From contig OX485806.1 in the NCBI GenBank assembly GCA_950295325.1, positions 2,542,001 to 2,606,000 on the forward strand: 64,000 bases of DNA, in the 5' to 3' direction. Numbering within the stretch: position 1 is the first letter of the stretch; each line of letters starts with the position of its first letter. A program made the translations under genes and the position numbers. Under the pieces are notes generated by a model. The model was not told where the DNA came from and did not search any database. It saw nothing but the letters and a program-made list of their open reading frames with translations. The DNA is from Polytrichum commune (Eukaryota > Streptophyta > Polytrichopsida > Polytrichales > Polytrichaceae). Of the stretch, positions 8,939 through 17,933 are shown piece by piece.

Positions 8939-11900
8939 CTACACAATGCTATTAAGATCCATAGCTTGCCCCAATAGGAAACGTCTCTGACCTTCCTGAA
9001 GCCCGTGAGCAGCCGTGGTACCTGTAAGAAAACCCATGGCGCGTTCCCGCTCATCTGCCGTAGGCTCCTCATAAGTTTGGGATTTTGAATTCCAAACCAT
9101 GCCAGGTCCACGAGATCGAAATGCAAAAGACTGTGGATATGTCACAAAAGTAGGTAGTGCACCTTTCGGAATTCCCACCTTGTTAATTAATGCAAATGGC
9201 AAGGTGTCATCCTTGGTAACTGCCAAGGAAACACGATGATCATTTAAAATGTCATCCACCTTGCGATCCATAAGGCGGGGAATGCGGGCAATCGCCGTTG
9301 AAAGCACCCAAGGTGATACCAAGTTGGTCCAAAACCAGCGAGGCCGATGAGCAAAGGATCCCAAAGATGCAGCATCTAGAAATGTTGGAGTACCCAGAAT
9401 TTGGTTAATGTACTCACCATCCTTCCCCACTTTGTGCCGGGTATCACCCAATAATGGTACATTTTCGAAAATGTACCCTGGCGGAGTTGATTGGTGGGTA
9501 AACCACCATTGCGTCAATCGCATAAAATCCGCAAACAAACTAGACCTAGGATCATCCAATCCCTGGCCAGTTCCTGCCCGCGAATGGCCTTGACAAGTCC
9601 ATCCTGCAATAATCAAATCCACGTGGCCCAACCTTCTCAAATCCTCATCACTAATCATAGTGACATCTTGAGGAAGTTGACCACAACATCCATGAATGGC
9701 AGAGGCTGACAATTGTGCGGGGTATCTCAACAACAATTGTTGGATGTGGTGTCGGACGGCTCTGTTGGCTGCATACCCATTGTCCACATGAATATATCGC
9801 CAAACTGTAATTCCAGCTTCCAACACTGCCGCCAAACCTGTGCCAATGCCTCCAAAGATCTCCACAAGGACAATACCTTCAGGTGATGGTTGCCAACGAA
9901 TGGGTTGAGCAAAAGAAAATGAGGATGAAGTTGGGGGTGCCTCTCCAAGCTCCAAATCCGCTACAATGTGTCGACAATGGTCGGATAACTCCTTAGGAGT
10001 TCGCCATGGTGGAGGTGGGTCCTTGAAATGTCGAGTAGGAATTTGAAAAGATGGTAAAAATTGTTGTTCTGCCGCATTACAAGTGTAGTCCATTGTTTCC
10101 TGCAATAAAACTGGAGCACAAGGCAAATCTGCAACTAAACCGCTGCAACCAAACATTGCCTCCGCAACCATAGTCATAGCAGTGGCTGCAAATGTGACGG
10201 GAATAAATACCTTCCTGCCATCTCCAGTGGACCATCCCGGTCTAATCCATGCCTCTTCCGTCCAATTATCTAAACCAAAGCCAAGTGGGTAAAGAGCTTG
10301 CTGACCAACAAGTATATCATAGTTGGTAGCATTAGTAACAACACACTTCATTGACAAATGAGTGTAAGTAGGCCCTGCCCCCACATGAAAAATCAAACGT
10401 AGAGGTGCCTTGGTGTAACCTGTTGCACGTTCAGTGCCCCCTACTGAAGTCACAATAGTGAATGGACAAGGATCCAAGCTTGCTGGCGTCAATCCAAGAC
10501 TGTCAGCAAGTCCTTTGCCAATCATAACTGGTTGAGCACCGGAATCCATCATAACTCTCAGTGGTGTAGCACGGATAGTGGGCATATCCGTGCGTGAAAC
10601 GACAAACAAAGATTTGTCGTTCATCAGCCGTACAACTCCAGGTTGCAAATTATGCCGTTCGCGAGCAGGCCTTGCAGAAATGTCTGCAAGATATGCCGCT
10701 CCCGACGCATAATTCGAAAATGACGTATCCACTGCTGAAATTGATGCTGGAGGAATATCAGTTTGCTTACCAAAAGCAATGATCGCCGCATCCGCAAGAC
10801 CCGCTCGCAAATTGGCTAAGTCCTCCACCTCCTCAGCCACATGTACGTCAACAACAGCTTGGGATACTTGAAGGGATGGCAAATCCGCCTTACCTTCTAA
10901 CATTCTCCCAGCTAAATGAAAAACTGCAGCAGGCTTCAAATCCAGAGCCATCAACTCCGAACTCGTGAAAATTGGCATATGGAGAATTTTATATGCCAAT
11001 GCCTGCGTAACATCCTTCGAGATGGAATCCCCATCTCGCAAAGGTACAGGGTTTTTAGCCCCAACAACAGTGGTGTCTACCAATCCAAATGAAAGAGGTA
11101 AACGTGCTTGACCAATTTGATCCGCTGGACCGGCATGGCGAGGATGTGGCACCTCGTTGCTACCACCACTCGTGGAAGCCACCGCATCTGCCAATGTTTG
11201 TGAGCGAGTAGAAGCCGCCGCCACCACCTCTCCAGATGCCCCAAACATATACATGTCCGACCCCGAGGTGCCACCACCCGCATGCGGCTCAGAAATTTGA
11301 GCAAAAGATGCAGAAGATTTGAGCTTTTGCTCAAGCTCTGCCACCTTAGCCTCAAGACTCTGCTCCCTTGGAGATTTGCCAGTGACATAACTGGCAGGCC
11401 GCATCTCAGGATGAAGTTGGAAATAATGATCCACATCGTGATTAGTGCCACCACAATGGTTACATTTCAATTGTCTCTTCTTAGAATTGTCCCCTGCCTT
11501 CACTGGTTCTTTCTTTTGCTTTAATTTTCCCAAAGGCTGGGTTTTCTTCTTCTTAGGACAATTGGGATCATTCTTCGAATGACCAGCTTCTCCACAACCC
11601 CAACAATGCAAAATCTTTTGCTCCTTAACAGTTTGAGTCTCAGCTAAACTACTAGTAGCTGTGACAATTCTTCTTGATTTCGTATTCTCTGTCATCCAAG
11701 ATACCATGTCTGTGGCATCGTGTTGACAGAGAGCTCGATCACATCTCTCAACCACGGCAAACGCTTGTGCAAGCGTAGCTTTGCCTTCGTAGTCAAGGAT
11801 AATCAGGTGATGCCAACTCAAGTAGTCGCTTGTCAATCTTAGACAAAAAGATTTTGACAAGCTGACTCTCAGCAAAAACACCTCCCGACTCAACAGCAAA

Positions 11901-12616
11901 GCGTGCGAGTCGCGTATACATGGTCCGTGGAGTGTCATCCTTCTCTCGGCGGAAATCCTGAATGCCTGCATCTGGTCTCGCCGAAATCCACCATACTCCA
12001 CCTCCAAATGTGCGACAAATTCAGCAAGGGGATTAAATGGAGGTGGTGGACCAACAGCCGTCAATGCTGCCTGTGTAGCACGTGCCATCCGTGAAAGGGT
12101 AGCCGTGCTACTGCCAGCCACCATTGGCCCAAATGCCAGTTCTTGGTCCTCAGACTCCTCCAGTGGATCCTCCTCCTTTAAGGTAGGTGGAGCTAAGGTG
12201 GCAATCGCCCCATCTTTAAGGGTTGAAATAAGTTCAACCCGGGCCTCCCAATACTGCTCCACCTCCCGAAGTTGTCGCTGATGACCCTCTGTCCATCGTT
12301 CGTAAGTTTGGAGTGCCTCATACTCCAAATGCTGAGGCAGAAGTTCAAAGGCATACCAATCATTGAAATTGGAAGACCTTTGGCGTTTCTCCTTAATCCA
12401 GGTACGAAACCGGAGTTTCCAATCGGGCAAGGAAATGCCCCCATCTCGACCTGAGAACCGATCACGCACTGAATTGTGGCGATCGTCCTCCATTTCGTCG
12501 AACGTGCCGACACTCCAAATCCGAAGCCTACTAGTAGTGTCCAACGCCGAAATAGGCTCAAAAGCCTCGTTGGTATCTACCTCTGGCTCAAGATTTGTGG
12601 TATGCACGTCCTCCAA
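8939..12616 (-). CDS. Gag - aspartic protease - DNMT3-like cytosine methyltransferase polyprotein
   Basis: 1225 codons open, counted from a TTG at 12616. The first ATG in frame is codon 42 (12493), as a TGA lies just upstream. Gag covers about 1-450, with a CCHC-like knuckle at C338, C341, H346, C353 (two extra residues before the last Cys) and a second, degenerate one at C385, C388, H393. The protease has MMDSGA with Asp691. Residues about 915-1225 form a C5-DNA methyltransferase. Motif I is FGGIGTG (921), motif IV is GWTCQG with catalytic Cys1008, motif VI is ENV (1051-1053), motif VIII is HRPRWFW, and motifs IX/X are ERERAMGF and LLGQAMD. GI.V.RYI after motif I and RPRWFW.N resemble DNMT3 more than DNMT1/CMT. 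Motif IV has Thr instead of the usual Pro before Cys. It may methylate element or host DNA; activity is unproven. Confidence 0.9.
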   Translation of the reverse strand: MEDVHTTNLEPEVDTNEAFEPISALDTTSRLRIWSVGTFDEMEDDRHNSVRDRFSGRDGGISLPDWKLRFRTWIKEKRQRSSNFNDWYAFELLPQHLEYEALQTYERWTEGHQRQLREVEQYWEARVELISTLKDGAIATLAPPTLKEEDPLEESEDQELAFGPMVAGSSTATLSRMARATQAALTAVGPPPPFNPLAEFVAHLEVEYGGFRRDQMQAFRISAERRMTLHGPCIRDSHALLLSREVFLLRVSLSKSFCLRLTSDYLSWHHLIILDYEGKATLAQAFAVVERCDRALCQHDATDMVSWMTENTKSRRIVTATSSLAETQTVKEQKILHCWGCGEAGHSKNDPNCPKKKKTQPLGKLKQKKEPVKAGDNSKKRQLKCNHCGGTNHDVDHYFQLHPEMRPASYVTGKSPREQSLEAKVAELEQKLKSSASFAQISEPHAGGGTSGSDMYMFGASGEVVAAASTRSQTLADAVASTSGGSNEVPHPRHAGPADQIGQARLPLSFGLVDTTVVGAKNPVPLRDGDSISKDVTQALAYKILHMPIFTSSELMALDLKPAAVFHLAGRMLEGKADLPSLQVSQAVVDVHVAEEVEDLANLRAGLADAAIIAFGKQTDIPPASISAVDTSFSNYASGAAYLADISARPARERHNLQPGVVRLMNDKSLFVVSRTDMPTIRATPLRVMMDSGAQPVMIGKGLADSLGLTPASLDPCPFTIVTSVGGTERATGYTKAPLRLIFHVGAGPTYTHLSMKCVVTNATNYDILVGQQALYPLGFGLDNWTEEAWIRPGWSTGDGRKVFIPVTFAATAMTMVAEAMFGCSGLVADLPCAPVLLQETMDYTCNAAEQQFLPSFQIPTRHFKDPPPPWRTPKELSDHCRHIVADLELGEAPPTSSSFSFAQPIRWQPSPEGIVLVEIFGGIGTGLAAVLEAGITVWRYIHVDNGYAANRAVRHHIQQLLLRYPAQLSASAIHGCCGQLPQDVTMISDEDLRRLGHVDLIIAGWTCQGHSRAGTGQGLDDPRSSLFADFMRLTQWWFTHQSTPPGYIFENVPLLGDTRHKVGKDGEYINQILGTPTFLDAASLGSFAHRPRWFWTNLVSPWVLSTAIARIPRLMDRKVDDILNDHRVSLAVTKDDTLPFALINKVGIPKGALPTFVTYPQSFAFRSRGPGMVWNSKSQTYEEPTADERERAMGFLTGTTAAHGLQEGQRRFLLGQAMDLNSIV

Positions 12617-12809
12617 GTAATCTGGTGATGGAGATCAATAATATCGGCTCCTAGTTTTCACCATAAAATAATCACTTGAGTACCTGCAACTATCTACAAG
12701 GTAATGGCAACCTGCACCTGTTGCGGGCTATCTAAATGGCAATCCCTTGGCAAATGCCAAGTGTTTATGCCCCCAGAATTCCAAAATTGTGCAAAGGTTT
12801 GAGATTGGT

Positions 12810-13110
12810 AATTAAAATGAAAAATCAGCGTTGAAAAGGCTCATTTCCAAGGTGATTATGGACTCCAATCAACAAACTAAGTGCACCAATGGACTCCTAG
12901 GAAGATTTCACACAAATTAGGCTCAAATTTCACTCCGTTCGGAGTTAATTTGCTCCCAAAAACAAAAATCAGCGTTGAAATTAATAATTTCAGCAATGAT
13001 TTTGAATTCCAATCAACAATCCAATTACACCATTGGATTCCTTGGCAAATTTCACACAATATAGGCTCAAATTTCACTCCGTTCGGAGTTAGTATGCCCC
13101 CAAATTTGAA
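12810..13110. repeat. Tandem repeat of about 125 bp in the leader
   Basis: CTCAAATTTCACTCCGTTCG followed by GAGTTA recurs at about 12930 and 13060. AAAATCAGCGTTGAAA recurs at about 12820 and 12965, and GACTCCAATCAACAA-like sequence about 50 bases after each. Together they outline a direct repeat of about 130 bp. Confidence 0.7.
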
Positions 13111-13436
13111 CCTCAAAGTTTGTGAGAATTGGATGCCAAGTTTGAAAGGTGAAAGTAAAAATGTGAAAAAAAATAAAAAAAATAAAAAAATAACTTAATT
13201 AACTTAAATGAATTAACTTAATTAATTTAATTTAACTCAACCTAACTTAATTAACTTAAACTAATGAACCTAACCTAATTAAGCTAACCTAATTTAATTA
13301 ACTAACTTAATTAACTAATTAAGTTAACTAACTTAATTAAATAACTAACTTAATTAAGGTAACCTAATTAGCTAACTAACCTAATTAACTAATTAACCTA
13401 ATTAACCTTTAAGTGAAAGCTTACCTTCAAAAGGGG

Positions 13437-13640
13437 AAAGGGCGGCCAGGCTGGCGCCGCCCGCCACCTGGGCCAGGCTGGCGCCGCCCGCCACCTGGGC
13501 CAGGCTGGCGCCGCCCGCCACCTGGGCCAGGCTGCCGCCCGCCCGCCACCTGGGCCAGGCTGCCGCCCGCCCGCCACCTGGGCCAGACTGCCGCCCGCCC
13601 CCGGCCCGGCCCGCTGCCACCTCGCCACGGGGCCCGGCTG
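13437..13640. repeat. GC-rich 27-bp minisatellite, about 6 copies
   Basis: Units of the form GGCCAGGCTGGCGCCGCCCG then CCACCTG are repeated about six times and degenerate to the right. This is an island of high CpG in an AT-rich window. The ORFs that cross it are only repeat artefacts (Gly/Pro/Ala/Arg-rich in every frame). Confidence 0.85.
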
Positions 13641-14073
13641 GCGCCGCCCGCCCCCGGCCCGGGATTTTGCCGCCCCCGGTTCAGAATTGGAGCTCCAGGA
13701 GCTCCAAGAGTGTCCGTGGAGCTCCGGAGCTCAAAATTTTTTTTATAAAAAATTCGGATTTTAAGTTTGGTTTGTGTTTGTTTGTAAATTTAACAAATTA
13801 AACTTTGCTTTTACAAATTGCAAGCAAGAATGATGTGACTTGAGAATCTTGAGACCAAATGGAATCTCAAGATTCAACCATCAACACTTGAAGAAAACAC
13901 AAAGAGACCACAAAAGAAAAATGGGAAGATTTCTCTCAAAATCTTCTTGAGGGTTGCAAGAAATGACAAACTAAGCTTTCAAACACTTGTATCACTCATT
14001 TACTCTCAATACTGGGCCATTCTAGCTCAGAAATACAACCAAAAATGAAAAATTTGAACATTGTTGTCAAGTA

Positions 14074-14504
14074 TGAGGGTTGCTCTCTCCAAGCTTAAGA
14101 AACTAAAATGTCTCCTTACAAAGCTTAAGAAACTCTAAAATTCACACACAAGAGTCAAGCTATCTCTCACTCCACGAAGGGAGAATCCAAGAGTGCAAGT
14201 GGTGGAGAAAGAATGCAAAGGCTTTACTCATAATCTACTACACCATAGCCATGAGAAAGCAACAACAAGCTCTCTCTCTCTCAAAACACACTCACAAGAC
14301 TTGACTTGACAACAATGGCAAGTCAAGAGGCCTTCCTCTCCATACAACCCCAATCCTAAGTGGAGTTCATCCATGGAGTGGATGAATAACTAATTAGGAC
14401 TCCCAATGGAGTCCATTACTCATCCAAACACACATGGACTCCTAATGGAGTCCATTTACTCCTAAATTGACGTGACTTAGCCCCCGATGTCACCTCACGT
14501 GACA
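14074..14504 (-). repeat. 5' LTR of the Gypsy element
   Basis: 431 bp, TGTCACGTG...AACCCTCA on the element strand. It differs from the 3' LTR at three positions, all transitions. On the element strand a (GA)n tract follows GTGTGTTTT and may lie near the transcribed start. No TATA box stands out. Confidence 0.9.
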
Positions 14505-15388
14505 CTAGCTTTACAAGTCATACGCAATAGAGAAAATAGAACCATCCATTTGAGTCAACAAAAATATATAGAAAATATTCTTGAGAGGTTTAATATGCAA
14601 AAGTGTAAACCTTCATTTACACCCATGGAGGCGAATGTAAAACCATCAAGAGACATGTGTCCCCAATCACTCGAAGAAAAACAATTCATGGCCAAAATTC
14701 CATATTGAAGAGTGGTGGGATGTCTTGTATACGCCATGATTTGTACCCAACCAGATATTGCCTTTGCGGTTGAAATTGTAAGCCAATATTTAGAGGACCC
14801 GGGTGTCAAGTATTGCAGTGTCATCAAGTGAATTATGAGGAACCTACATGATATTGCTACTCATGGAGTACACTATGGTCCAAGTACCAATGGAGAAGAC
14901 ATTGAAGTGGTTGGGTATTGCGGCGCCGATTGGGCGGGTGATATGGGTGGTTGTAAATCAACAACCGTGTATTGTTTTCTATTTGGTCAAGGGGCCTTTA
15001 GTTGGCATAGTTAAAAAACAACCAACGGTGACCCTTTCAAGTACGGAGGCGGAATTATACATGGCTTCAACAAATGCAACTAAAGAAGCTCTATGGCTTC
15101 AACAATTTTGTAAGGATATTGGATTTAACCAAGTTAAAGCAACTACCATATTTTGTGACAACCGAAGTTGTATCGCTTTAACCCAAAATCCTAAGTTCCA
15201 TGCAAGAACAAAACACGTGGAATTTCATCATCACTTTGTACAAGAAAAAATACTTAGTGGAGCAGTGGAAATCAAAAACTGTTGTACAAAAGAACAATAT
15301 GCGGATTTCCTTACAAAAAGTTTACCTCAACCTAAACATGAGTTATGTGAACTTAAGCTTGGAGTTACAAGTACAAAAGTAGAGTAGT
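14505..15388 (+). pseudogene. Copia RT C-terminus and RNase H
   Basis: Copia coding resumes after the Gypsy insertion: LALQVIRNRENRTIHLSQQK, YIENILERFNMQKCK, and then in shifted frames RNase H. The ORF from 14848 holds TVTLSSTEAELYMASTNATK, IFCDNRSCIALTQNPKFHAR, TKHVEFHHHFVQEK and ADFLTKSLP. It ends at a stop at 15387. A stop at 14706 and a frameshift make it a pseudogene. Confidence 0.92.
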
Positions 15389-15419
15389 GAGTAGCCAAAT
15401 TATACACTACATGGGGGAG

Positions 15420-15841
15420 TGTAGATATGTAGTATATCATTTAGGCTACATAATACAATGCATATACATATATAGTTAAGTATACATATCTCGGGGGGTT
15501 CATTGGCAAAAATCATAGAACAATGTGCGATAAAAAATAGGGTCTAATATATTCATTGTAGATAAATTTTACAAAAAACCTACATATAATATAGGGGGTT
15601 TTTAAATAATGAAAAATGATTACATGTAAAATACCATCACATATAAATAGTGAAAAAGGATTACATGTAAAATACCATCACATGTAAAATACCATCACAC
15701 CTTTATTTTGAAAAATACCATACCTTATAATCTTTTTTGCAAGGTAAAATAACCCCCCAATAAATAGGTCCCGAACGCACGTGTATGCAAAATAAAAGAG
15801 GGAGTGAACCCCCCGAGATACGTATATAATGAGTGAGAGCA
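15420..15841 (+). repeat. Copia 3' LTR (interrupted)
   Basis: A purine tract ATGGGGGAG (15411-15419) directly precedes TGTAGATATG, the usual arrangement of polypurine tract and LTR start. The LTR is split by the element at 15490-15817. The right end is uncertain. GAGAGCA at about 15835-15841 is a plausible CA end, because repeat sequence shared with 20.3 kb begins just after it. Confidence 0.6.
15490..15817. mobile_element. 328-bp MITE with CTCGGGGGGTTCA ends, 8-bp TSD
   Basis: Ends CTCGGGGGGTTCATT and AGTGAACCCCCCGAG. Flanks are ATACATAT (15482-15489) and ATACGTAT (15818-15825), an 8-bp TSD with one CpG-to-TpG/CpA type change. Internal AGGGGGTTTTTA and GAACGCACGTG also occur in the element at 33471-34863, so the two are related. 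No coding capacity. Confidence 0.85.
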
Positions 15842-16177
15842 GGCACTGATCTCCTCCGTGCCCCTTTTGCGATAATTAAGAAGCCTCTCAATGAAAAATT
15901 TCATCACTACTGTGATGGACAACTAGCCTTTCAACACAAATGCCTTGCAACATGTCCAACGTAATTGGATAAAATAACAAGACACACAAAAATGGAGTCA
16001 AGAGCCTCAAATTAAGGCGTCTTTCTCAATTTAATATGGCCTCATCACCTAAACCTTAAACCCTAAACCCTTAAAGGATGTGGGGTCTCAAATATAGTTA
16101 TGCTTAAAGTCTCTAAAACACCCCTGGTTTGGCAGGGAGTTTCAATGACTCACTTTTAACATATTATTCTGATCAAG
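15842..16177. repeat. Single unit of the 19.7-21.3 kb repeat, then plain sequence
   Basis: AAGAAGCCTCTCAATG, CTAGCCTTTCA, CACAAATGCC and GGAGTCAAGAGCCTCAAATT followed by GGCGTCTTTCTC match units of the array at 19.7-21.3 kb. A short telomere-like ACCTTAAACCCTAAACCCTT lies at about 16051. No gene seen. Confidence 0.6.
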
Positions 16178-16419
16178 AAGTGTTCAAGTGGTGTCGGAAC
16201 CCCAAATTTTAGTGGAATGAATGGGAGGTGCTTGACTTCGCCCAAACGATGGCTATTAAAAACAAATGAATTCCATGGCAAACTGTTGAAGGCACCTTAA
16301 ATGGTGTACGCGAAAAGTTTGAGAAGGAGTTCACTTTTATATAGCCATCTTTTGGCCAAAGTCAAATGCCTTGCCTTCATTCCACTAAAATTTGGGGTTC
16401 TGACATCACTTGAACACTT
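16178..16419. repeat. Palindromic MITE, about 242 bp
   Basis: Arms of about 95 bp. AAGTGTTCAAGTGGTGTC followed by GGAACCCCAAATTTTAGTGG at the left pairs with CCACTAAAATTTGGGGTTC and ACATCACTTGAACACTT at the right, around a short middle part. No TSD was established. Confidence 0.75.
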
Positions 16420-16764
16420 AATTTGAATAAAATCTTTAAACTAGTCAAAACTCCCTACGAAACCATTAGTTTTTGACAAACTTTAAGGATAACTCTAATA
16501 TACCGCCATATACACAATTTATACAAGCTTCACCAATCCTATTTGACATATTTATGTGTTAGAGACCTTCCTATATACATTATATTATGTCGACAACAAG
16601 AAATAAAACGTACTCATACTAAACATTGATGATCAAAATATGACATTTGTACTTGCATCCAAGGGCATACTTCAATATGCTACAGGCCATGTTGCAGGAT
16701 CTGTGAACATTCCTTACCTCATGAAAGCTCGGCCTGGTATAGGTATCCGGGAATTTTTTTGCGC

Positions 16765-16972
16765 ATAATCCGTTGAGATCCTAGTGTTTCCAAGTCCAAC
16801 CGGTTACATGTTGACATCTTTCGGTTCTTCTTTGTTGTTTTGAGGAACATTCTCTAAACTCCTCTAAAACGAAGGGAACTTTTCCTGCAGTCTTAAATTT
16901 CAGTCCGTTATTTCTCAAACTCAACCAGTTCATCTGTAACTAGTGGTTGGTTCTCCCTGTTCATTGGCCTGG
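16765..16972. repeat. Dispersed about 205-bp repeat, copy 1 of 3
   Basis: It carries GATCCTAGTGTTTCCAAGTC, ACCGGTTACATGTTGACATC, TTATTTCTCAAACTCAACCA and GGTTCTCCCTGTTCATTG. The same order occurs at 52528-52735 and 57808-58012. The termini are unclear, so the class is unknown. Confidence 0.7.
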
Positions 16973-17264
16973 TATGTTTTCAAATATCTGAAATAACCCT
17001 ACACTATAGAGGTTCTAAAGAATGACATTTCTTCCTTTAGGCGATAATTATCCATGGTGCATGACTGAGCGGCGGCACTGGCTCGTGAATGTGTTTGCTC
17101 ACAATCGGTACAGCACTCTCAAGATACACAATGACAAATTCTGTGTTCCCATCAAGACTTCATAATGACGAGAAATTGCTTTGATCTGGTTACGATGCTT
17201 TTGGGTGGCAATGTAGGGGTTCAGAGTTAGGTAGTTGAAGTATTGCTTCAATAAAGACGACTAC

Positions 17265-17545
17265 AACGTTTATGGTATTTAGTTTCACTTACCCTATTTT
17301 GAGGCCTATGGTAGGTTACACTAATGATCAACACCTTTACTACGAGTGTCACCTCATGAGACTTGGCCTTTAATTGTGCTTACTAATATCTTGGACGAGT
17401 GTGTTCAACCGTGTTATGAGGTGTATGCCTATGTTGTCCAATGGTCTACAATTTGATTAAATTGCACACAAATGACACTTGACATTAGTATGCTCAATAA
17501 TATGTTCCTCTTGCATACTCAAACGTAAATACATGACACATTTAC
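17265..17545. repeat. Dispersed repeat, copy 1 of 2
   Basis: TTACCCTATTTTGAGGC, TGCTTACTAATATCTTGGA, CACAAATGACACT and TAGTATGCTCAA recur in the same order at 47068-47350. No ORF. Confidence 0.7.
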
Positions 17546-17933
17546 GTTGGCTGCCAATCCTTATTCTGTAGGTTCAAAATTTTAATGTTTCGTGGTTTTT
17601 CCAATTTGGCTAGCACACAGAAGTGTGCCCTAAGAACCAATGCCCAACACAAGGGCTCTCATGTATGGAGAGCATTCTTGAATCCAAGATCAGAAATCTT
17701 AACAAGCCTCAACATGGGTCCCACATTGACTATATTCATGGAGAAATTCCTTTGCACAAAAAAACCCTCAAATATTTGATCATCTGCATTCCATGTTGAA
17801 TCCAAGGGCAGAAAATCTCAAGAAGACACATGCATGGATAAATTCCTATGCACATACAAAAACCTCAAAAGATTCCACAGTTCACAGATCTAAACCTTTT
17901 AAATCTGCATCTGGGTTGACATATATTATTGTA

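Larger units (their letters stand above)
12617..14073 (-). promoter_or_regulatory. Long 5' leader of the Gypsy element
   Basis: About 1.45 kb between 5' LTR and gag without a long ORF. From the LTR inward it has an AT-rich part, a CpG-rich minisatellite (13437-13640), an AT-rich TTAATTAAC tract (about 13190-13420) and two to three copies of a roughly 125-bp repeat (12810-13110). Confidence 0.7.
3514..14504 (-). mobile_element. Ty3/Gypsy LTR retrotransposon encoding a DNA methyltransferase and a PHD finger
   Basis: A 10,991-bp insertion in Copia RT, flanked by CTAG (3510-3513 and 14505-14508). Gypsy TSDs are usually 5 bp; the fifth base here is C against A. Coding is on the minus strand in the order Gag, protease, DNMT3-like methyltransferase, RT, RNase H, integrase, PHD finger. 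RT-RNase H-integrase order defines Ty3/Gypsy. The two 431-bp LTR copies differ at three positions, so the insertion is young. The left (3') end is rearranged. The base next to the 5' LTR shows no obvious initiator-tRNA-Met primer site. Confidence 0.92.

Noticed and set aside
13398-13748. Gly/Pro/Arg/Ala-rich ORFs on both strands over the GC-rich stretch
   Set aside because: They are translations of a 27-bp tandem repeat, open in several frames at once, so no gene is supported.
16048-16075. Telomere-like AAACCCTAAACCC sequence
   Set aside because: Only about two imperfect copies of the plant telomere unit, too short to be an interstitial telomere array.
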